A stretch of 49,278 nt of DNA from the NCBI RefSeq assembly GCF_014287585.1, contig NZ_JACOOJ010000039.1, positions 1-49,278 on the forward strand, given 5' to 3'. Below are positions 43,923-49,278 of this stretch, piece by piece. The notes beneath the pieces were generated by a model, which saw only the letters and a list, made by a program, of their open reading frames with translations, made no database searches and was not told the origin of the DNA. A program made the translations under genes and the position numbers. Position 1 is the first letter of the stretch, and every line of letters begins with the position of its first letter. The stretch is from Parabacteroides hominis (GTDB taxonomy: Bacteria > Bacteroidota > Bacteroidia > Bacteroidales > Tannerellaceae).

Positions 43923-43930
43923 CAAAGATA
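43923..43930 (-). promoter_or_regulatory. -7 box of lrgAB
   Basis: TATCTTTG on the minus strand, 28 bases before the chosen lrgA start. Confidence 0.5.
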
Positions 43931-43972
43931 ACACCTTTGCAAGAAATATGTTCTACAGCATATAATATTTAA

Positions 43973-45322
43973 CTATCCGGCCAGTGCAGACGTAATGAAC
44001 ATGTAGATCATCATACCGATAATGTCGTTTGTAATCGTGATAAACGGCCCGGTGGCCAAAGCCGGATCGATCTTCAGTTTATCGAGTGTCATGGGAACCA
44101 GCGTTCCGAAGATACTGGCGAACATCACGACCGCAAAGAGGCTTAAAGAAACCGAAGCGGTGATGCCTCTGTCGCCTAACATGAAGAAATTATAGATAAA
44201 TACGACTAAACTGATGATGCTGGCGTTAATCAGCGAAACGACAGACTCCTTCAATATCTGGGGCAGAATGTCTCCTTCCTTCAAACTGTTGTTAGCCAGA
44301 CCTTGCACCACGATGGCGGAAGACTGGATGCCTACATTTCCGCCTGTCCCTCCGATTAGCGGGATAAACAGCGCCATCTTGGGATTGACGGCAAAATTCC
44401 CTTCGAAATTTCCTAAGATCAGTGAGTTGCCGATTCCGCCTATCATCCCGATCAAGAGCCAGGGAAGGCGGGCGGCGGTTTGGGTGAAGACGTTATCCGA
44501 AGTTTCCACATCCTGCGAGATACCGGATGCCAACTGGTAGTCACGTTCGTGCTGTTCGCGGACTTCATCCATGACGTCGTCGATGGTGATACGTCCGACG
44601 AGACGCCCGATACTGTCGATTACCGGCAGGGCGACCAGGTCATACTTCTCGATCGTCTCGGTCACCTCTTCGATACTGTCGCTGTCGCGGACGGAGATCG
44701 GGTCTTTCTTCATCACGTGCTTGATCTTCGAGACGGAAGGATTGGTGATCAGCTTCTGTAGAGGGAGGACTCCGCGCAGGCGTTCATCGTCGTCGACTAC
44801 GTAGACGTAATAGATTTCATCCATGTCTTCGGCTTGTTTGCGCATCTCGTCGATACATTTGGGCATACTCCAATTCTCGTTCACCACGATCATTTCGGTT
44901 CCCATCAAACCACCGGCGGTATCTTCGTCGTATTTCAACAGGTCGACGATATCGCCCGCCTGCTCTACGTCTTCGATGTGCGAAAGAATCTCTTCCTGAG
45001 TGTCTTCGTCCAACTCACGCATCAGGTCTACAGCGTCGTCGGTCTCCATATTGTCCACGAAGCGTTTGGCAATCAGTTCGTTCGGGAGTTCCTTCAGTAA
45101 CTTGTGACGGTCTTCTTCGTCCAGTTCCATCAGGACATCCGCAGCCTTTTCGCCATCCATCAGCAGATAGAGGTAGATCGCCTCTTGCAGATCAAGCTCC
45201 TGGTACAGTTCGGCTATGTCCGCCGGATATAGTTCGTGCAGTATCTCCTTGATCTTTGCGTCATCCTTCTCCGTGATGATGTCTTTCAGATTGTCTATAT
45301 ATTCTTTCGTCAGTTCAATCAT
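43973..45322 (-). CDS. mgtE: Magnesium transporter MgtE
   Basis: This 449-residue Mg2+ channel has an acidic N-terminal domain (about 1-125, LYPADIAELYQELD), a CBS pair (about 130-255) that senses Mg2+, a plug helix and a five-helix membrane domain (about 280-449). PLIGGTGGNVGIQSSAIVVQ, DKLKIDPALATGPFITITND and IIGMMIYM are the family's pore segments. Between it and the upstream rsmA gene lies the nested-palindrome element, which may be in its leader. Confidence 0.95.
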   Translation of the reverse strand: MIELTKEYIDNLKDIITEKDDAKIKEILHELYPADIAELYQELDLQEAIYLYLLMDGEKAADVLMELDEEDRHKLLKELPNELIAKRFVDNMETDDAVDLMRELDEDTQEEILSHIEDVEQAGDIVDLLKYDEDTAGGLMGTEMIVVNENWSMPKCIDEMRKQAEDMDEIYYVYVVDDDERLRGVLPLQKLITNPSVSKIKHVMKKDPISVRDSDSIEEVTETIEKYDLVALPVIDSIGRLVGRITIDDVMDEVREQHERDYQLASGISQDVETSDNVFTQTAARLPWLLIGMIGGIGNSLILGNFEGNFAVNPKMALFIPLIGGTGGNVGIQSSAIVVQGLANNSLKEGDILPQILKESVVSLINASIISLVVFIYNFFMLGDRGITASVSLSLFAVVMFASIFGTLVPMTLDKLKIDPALATGPFITITNDIIGMMIYMFITSALAG

Positions 45323-45377
45323 TTCTCTGCCTATTTTTAGAAGATGAACAACTTGCTTTGTTTTATGTTTGGTAAAT

Positions 45378-45638
45378 GCTGATTTATCAGCGAGCTAACA
45401 AACGAGGGTTGTCTCGTGGCTGTAGGCTCTCTTTTGCCGTCTGCTTCAGCAGACGGTTTAAAAAATTTAGAGGCAAAGCCTCTTCCTCTGTGGACTTCAG
45501 TCCCTTTCATCTATTGTATCAAAAGGGGTTAAAACCCACAGAGGAATCGGCAAAGCCGGAACAATCATCTATCCGTCTGCTGAAGCAGACGGCAAAAGAG
45601 AACTTGCGGCACAAGGCGCAGTCTTGTCTGTTAGCTCA
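45378..45638. mobile_element. MITE-like nested-palindrome element between rsmA and mgtE
   Basis: The ends are inverted (GAGCTAACA near 45392, TGTTAGCTC near 45629). Both carry the 20-base block CCGTCTGCTTCAGCAGACGG (or its complement), itself a 9-bp hairpin. Inside, CCTCTGTGG pairs with CCACAGAGG, and small hairpins GAGGC-AAA-GCCTC and CGGC-AAA-GCCG follow. TTGGTAAAT flanks the element on both sides (45369-45377 and 45639-45647), like a 9-bp target duplication. No gene is inside. Confidence 0.65.
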
Positions 45639-45649
45639 TTGGTAAATCT

Positions 45650-46441
45650 TCATTTCTCTGTATTATTCAAATTTCGCTCCGTTATCAGCGTCAATTCCAC
45701 GAACTGCTCTACGGATAACTGTTCCGGTCGTTTGTCGAAGATCGGGAGCGAATAATCGGGACAATCCTTACCTAATAGAGGTTTCATGGAGTTGCGTAAT
45801 GTTTTGCGGCGTTGGTTGAACGAGGTTTTGACAACCGTCTTGAACAGTCTCTCGTCGCATCCCAACGATTTCCGGTCGTTACGCACCATCCGTATCACCG
45901 CGCTCTTGACCTTTGGGGGCGGATCGAATACTTTCTCGCTGACTGTAAACAGATATTCCACTTCGTACCAGGCTTGCAGCAGGACGCTCAAGATACCGTA
46001 TGTCTTACTGCCCGGACCGGCGGCAAGGCGTTCGGCTACCTCTTTCTGTATCATGCCTGAACAGCAGGGAATAAGCTCCTTGTAATCGAGCACTTTGAAA
46101 AATATCTGGCTGGATATATTATAAGGATAGTTACCGATCACGCAAAACTGGTCCGGAAACAACTTGCCGAGATCCAGACGCAGAAAGTCTTCCGCCAGAA
46201 TCTTGCCTTCCAGGGCGGGAAAGTTCTGTTCCAGGTAATCGACCGATTCCATATCCAGCTCCACTACTGTCAGATCGTGTCCTTTTTCCAGTAAGAATTG
46301 GGTGAGGACGCCCATCCCAGGGCCAATTTCCAGTACAGGCAACTGCTTGTAATCGGACAATGTATCTGCAATACGCTCAGCTATTTGCAGGTCTTTCAGG
46401 AAATGTTGTCCTAACGCTTTCTTTGGCTTAACTAATCTCAT
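45650..46441 (-). CDS. rsmA: 16S rRNA dimethyladenosine transferase
   Basis: It dimethylates two adjacent adenines in helix 45 of 16S rRNA (KsgA function). The 263-residue protein starts MRLVKPKKALGQHFLKD, then has the SAM site VLEIGPGMGVLTQFL and the catalytic motif IGNYPYNISSQI; PPPKVKSAVIRM is typical of the C-terminal part. The frame opens upstream to 46528, but family starts and the divergent promoter region point to the ATG at 46441. The palindromic element lies 11 bases after its stop. Confidence 0.95.
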   Translation of the reverse strand: MRLVKPKKALGQHFLKDLQIAERIADTLSDYKQLPVLEIGPGMGVLTQFLLEKGHDLTVVELDMESVDYLEQNFPALEGKILAEDFLRLDLGKLFPDQFCVIGNYPYNISSQIFFKVLDYKELIPCCSGMIQKEVAERLAAGPGSKTYGILSVLLQAWYEVEYLFTVSEKVFDPPPKVKSAVIRMVRNDRKSLGCDERLFKTVVKTSFNQRRKTLRNSMKPLLGKDCPDYSLPIFDKRPEQLSVEQFVELTLITERNLNNTEK

Positions 46442-46483
46442 CCACTTCTTTGGTGTAATGTGTTCGTATTTAAATATAATGCT

Positions 46484-46491
46484 TATCTTTG
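46484..46491 (+). promoter_or_regulatory. -7 box of the flippase-like gene
   Basis: TATCTTTG, 46 bases before the start codon of the membrane protein. Confidence 0.5.
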
Positions 46492-46537
46492 CAGGCGTAC
46501 AAAAATACAACAAATAATTTAAAGTCATCTACGCATA

Positions 46538-47545
46538 ATGGATTTTAAAGCAATTCTACGCACGTTTCTCAAGATAATTCTCCCGCTTGCTTTCGGTTGT
46601 TTACTTCTCTGGTATCTGTATAGTAAGATGGATATTGGCGAGATTTGGAATGTCATTCGCAAAGGCGTTCGCTACGACATTATTCTTTTTTCCCTTTTGT
46701 TCGGTTTGGGGGCTAATATTATCCGCGGATTGCGCTGGGGCTTGCTGATCCGTTCGTTAGGTGACAAGGTGAAGACGAGTAATGTAATTTATGCCGTTTT
46801 GGGAAATTACGCCGTGAACCTTGTGCTGCCTCGTGTGGGCGAAGTCTGGCGTTGCGGGATGATAACCAAATATGACAAGATCCCGTTTACCCGGCTGTTG
46901 GGAACGCTGCTGATCGACCGTGTGAGCGATACTATTATGGTCGGGCTGATCACAATGTCTATTATTATCTTTAATTTTGATTTCTTCCGTAGCTTCTTTG
47001 CGAAGAACCCGGCATTGCTGGATGGCTTCCAGTCGATGTTCAATTCTATATGGATTTACGTAGCTGTTGTAATTTTTATCGCTGGAATTTGGTTTATATT
47101 CACATATATGAGTAACTTTACGCTGGTCAAGAAAGCGAAGTCGATGTTGCAGAACATTTGGGATGGAATGAAAAGCATTTGGCTGATGAAGCGTAAAGGT
47201 CTTTTTGTGATTGAAACCTTGTTGATCTGGACAGGTTATTTCCTGTATTTCTACATAACATTCTATGCTTTCGACTTTACCCGTGATCTGGGCGTGACGG
47301 TTGGTCTGATCGCTTTTACAATGAGCAGTATCGCCGTGGCAGTGCCCGTTCAGGGAGGTATCGGCCCGTGGCACTTTATGGTGATTGCCACTTTGATGTG
47401 TTTCGGGGTAAAGGAAACCGATGCTGCGGCTTTCGCGTTGGTAGTGCATACGGTGCAAACCGCGTGGCTCGGATTGACCGGTCTGTTTGGCGTGGTGGCT
47501 TTGCCGTTCACGAACAAGGAAGTGCCGGTCGCTGTTAATGAATAA
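46538..47545 (+). CDS. Flippase-like membrane protein (lysylphosphatidylglycerol synthase TM family)
   Basis: This 335-residue protein has about eight membrane helices, family PF03706/UPF0104. ANIIRGLRWGLLIRSLG and NYAVNLVLPRVGEVWRCGMI are the family's conserved loops, and VPVQGGIGPWHF is the later signature. There is no aminoacyl-transferase domain, so it is the stand-alone form, thought to flip or transport lipids. It is the first of two plus-strand genes; pepD follows 46 bases later. Confidence 0.88.
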   Translation: MDFKAILRTFLKIILPLAFGCLLLWYLYSKMDIGEIWNVIRKGVRYDIILFSLLFGLGANIIRGLRWGLLIRSLGDKVKTSNVIYAVLGNYAVNLVLPRVGEVWRCGMITKYDKIPFTRLLGTLLIDRVSDTIMVGLITMSIIIFNFDFFRSFFAKNPALLDGFQSMFNSIWIYVAVVIFIAGIWFIFTYMSNFTLVKKAKSMLQNIWDGMKSIWLMKRKGLFVIETLLIWTGYFLYFYITFYAFDFTRDLGVTVGLIAFTMSSIAVAVPVQGGIGPWHFMVIATLMCFGVKETDAAAFALVVHTVQTAWLGLTGLFGVVALPFTNKEVPVAVNE

Positions 47546-47591
47546 TACTATTGCATAAAAATAAAAGTAGCACAAATTAAATTTAACTTCT

Positions 47592-49046
47592 ATGTCAGCA
47601 GAAATCAAAAATCTTTCTCCGCAGCCAGTCTGGGGTTATTTCTATGACCTTACGCAAATCCCTCGTCCGACCGGACACATGGAGGCTGTAACCCGTTTTA
47701 TGGTAGCTTTTGGTAAAGGATTGGGATTGGAAACCTTGCAGGACGAAGTGGGAAACGTTTTGATTCGTAAACCGGCTTCTCCGGGAATGGAAGGACACAA
47801 AACCGTGACCATGCAGTCCCATCTCGATATGGTTCCGCAGAAGAACTCTTCAGTAAAACATGATTTTCTAACCGATCCGATCGATGCTTACATAGATGGA
47901 GATTGGGTGAAGGCACGCGAAACGACATTAGGCGCCGATAACGGCATGGGAGCCGCTTTTGCTATGGCTGTCTTGGCGGACAAGACGTTGAAGCATGGTC
48001 CGCTGGAAGCTCTTTTCACCATTAACGAAGAAGTAGGAATGGATGGGGCAGTCGGTTTGAAACCGGGTTTCCTGAAAGGGGAAATCCTGTTGAACTGTGA
48101 TTCGGAGGAAGAAGGCGAGCTGTTTGTCGGCTGTGCCGGCGGCGCCGATCTGAATGTCTCCATGCAATTCAAGGAAGATACTTATATCCCGGAAGGCGAT
48201 GTTGCCGTGAAAATCAGCCTGACCGGCTTGAAAGGCGGCCACTCCGGTGTGGATATCCATTTGGGACGTGCGAATGCGAATAAGCTGATGTTCCGTTTCC
48301 TGAAAGAAGCCGTGCGCGACTATGGAGTTCGCCTGTCGTCTATCGACGGCGGTTCGTTGCGCAATGCAATCCCGCGCGAAGCTTTTGCCATCATAACGAT
48401 TCCGGGTGATAATGTGGAAGCGCTTTGGGAGCTTGTTTCCGATTATCAGGAAATGTACCGTTCCGAATATAAGGGCATTGAACACAATATTAATTTTACG
48501 GCCGAAATGACCGATATGCCGGCAACTCTGATCCCGGAAGAGATTCAGGATGATCTGATCAATGCGATAGAAGGTTGCCAGAACGGTGTGATCAGTATGC
48601 TGGTCGATTTTCCGGGCACGGTCGAATCGTCTACAAACCTGGCAATCGTCAAGTCCTCGAACGAAATGATCGAGATTCAGATTTTGGTTCGAAGTTCGTC
48701 CGAGAGCCATAAGGAAGCCGTTTGTTCGAGTTTGGAAAGTATTTTCTCTTTAGCAGGGGCAAAGGTGGAATATTCGGATGGTTACGGCGGATGGCAGCCC
48801 AATATCGATTCGCCGATCCTGAAAATCATGCAGCAGGCTTATCTGGATCTGTACGGAAAGAAACCGGAGGCAAAGGTTATGCACGCCGGTCTGGAATGCG
48901 GTATCATCCAGGAATCCTATCCCGATATGGACATGATCTCTATCGGTCCGGACTTGCAGCATCCGCATTCTCCTGACGAGCGTGTCAGCATCCCGTCTGT
49001 TGCCCGTACTTGGGACTTTATTGTGACGACGCTTGCGAGAATCTGA
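47592..49046 (+). CDS. pepD: Aminoacyl-histidine dipeptidase (M20 family)
   Basis: This 484-residue cytosolic zinc dipeptidase cleaves Xaa-His dipeptides such as carnosine. The metal ligands appear in order: MQSHLDMVPQ, TLGADNGMGAA, TINEEVGMDGA, CDSEEEGELF and, near the end, HPHSPDERVSIPS. The lid domain includes GGHSGVDIHLGRANANK. The length is normal for PepD. An IS-like end lies about 36 bases after its stop. Confidence 0.95.
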   Translation: MSAEIKNLSPQPVWGYFYDLTQIPRPTGHMEAVTRFMVAFGKGLGLETLQDEVGNVLIRKPASPGMEGHKTVTMQSHLDMVPQKNSSVKHDFLTDPIDAYIDGDWVKARETTLGADNGMGAAFAMAVLADKTLKHGPLEALFTINEEVGMDGAVGLKPGFLKGEILLNCDSEEEGELFVGCAGGADLNVSMQFKEDTYIPEGDVAVKISLTGLKGGHSGVDIHLGRANANKLMFRFLKEAVRDYGVRLSSIDGGSLRNAIPREAFAIITIPGDNVEALWELVSDYQEMYRSEYKGIEHNINFTAEMTDMPATLIPEEIQDDLINAIEGCQNGVISMLVDFPGTVESSTNLAIVKSSNEMIEIQILVRSSSESHKEAVCSSLESIFSLAGAKVEYSDGYGGWQPNIDSPILKIMQQAYLDLYGKKPEAKVMHAGLECGIIQESYPDMDMISIGPDLQHPHSPDERVSIPSVARTWDFIVTTLARI

Positions 49047-49081
49047 TTCGTATATACATTAATATAATAACATAATAGGAA

Positions 49082-49278
49082 GAGGGTGTGTCAAAACCGT
49101 CGCATCCTCTTTTTTTATGCGCAAAGTCCGAACTTTCCCAAGCTCGGACTTTGTTATGTCAAAGTTACATTTTCGTCCTTACATTCCCAACCAAACAGTT
49201 CTTTTTCCGCAGCGAATTGATGAAAACATAGCGGAGAACGCTCCTGTGCGCATCGTCAACGCGATAGTTGATAACCTT
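49082..49278 (+). mobile_element. Left end of an IS1182-like insertion sequence (partial)
   Basis: GAGGGTGTGTCAAAAC (49082-49097) looks like an IS terminal repeat. GAGGGTGTG also pairs with CGCATCCTC (49101-49109), followed by seven T, so the end doubles as a terminator for pepD. A second perfect hairpin, AAAGTCCGA/TCGGACTTT (about 49124-49153), guards the transposase start. The right end lies outside the window. Confidence 0.65.
49156..49278 (+). CDS. IS1182-family transposase, N-terminal part
   Basis: The first 41 codons start MSKLHFRPYIPNQTVLFPQR and continue with NIAENAPVRIVNAIVDNL, matching the N-terminal layout of IS1182-type transposases (K-L-H-[FY]-R-P-Y, then P-V-R-[IV]-V-N). The gene is cut by the window edge. 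The catalytic DDE part is not visible, so activity cannot be judged. Confidence 0.8.
   Translation, partial: MSKLHFRPYIPNQTVLFPQRIDENIAENAPVRIVNAIVDNL

Noticed and set aside
45323..45649. Known Mg2+ riboswitch (M-box type) upstream of mgtE
   Set aside because: The structure consists of nested inverted repeats with transposon-like ends and a flanking duplication. I could not recognise the M-box core.

Overview
This window looks like the chromosome of a gut Bacteroidales, most likely a Parabacteroides. The evidence is SusC/SusD proteins, a Bacteroidetes-type ECF sigma/FecR pair, VirE/DUF4248/HU-HIG proteins, and many promoters with the Bacteroidales -7 box TAnnTTTG. All functional names come from reading translated sequence; no database search was run.

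Layout. Positions 1-5000 hold an accessory cassette: a VirE-type primase/helicase (+), an MNT-HEPN toxin-antitoxin pair (-), DUF4248 (-), an HU-HIG DNA-binding protein (+), a glucosaminidase (+) and a 23-residue amphipathic peptide (+). A hairpin made of heptamer repeats separates it from manC (-). Next come tRNA-Leu(CAA), an acyltransferase, a large membrane sensor kinase, a FucP-like sugar transporter, a PfkB sugar kinase (-) and a secreted GH43-GH51 arabinofuranosidase fusion. An AT-richer restriction-modification island follows at 16.1-18.7 kb (Eco47II-like endonuclease, C5-cytosine methylase, convergent Vsr), then a DUF2339 membrane protein and 1 kb of repeat-bearing non-coding DNA.

Positions 21.7-31.9 kb form one regulated locus: promoter, ECF sigma, FecR anti-sigma, SusC with an STN signalling domain, SusD, a secreted double cupin, a DUF1080 (3-keto-disaccharide hydrolase type) protein and a Gfo/Idh/MocA oxidoreductase. 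The likely logic is that a glycoside is sensed and imported by SusCD, oxidised at C3 and then cleaved as a 3-keto sugar. No classical glycosidase is present in the operon.

The rest is mostly housekeeping: murF (-), folP-cdaA, pta-ackA, a GH42-like secreted glycosidase, lpxH and a MIP18-family gene (-), radC and efp (-), lrgAB (-), mgtE and rsmA (-), a flippase-like membrane protein and pepD. The window ends in the first 41 codons of an IS1182-type transposase.

The least ordinary signals are structural: a degenerate second copy of the murF 3' end about 580 bp beyond the real one; a 260-bp nested-palindrome element between mgtE and rsmA; a four-copy heptamer at the folP end where loss of one unit would fuse FolP to CdaA; dispersed tandem units of about 21 bp in intergenic DNA; and a nested inverted repeat behind the VirE gene.
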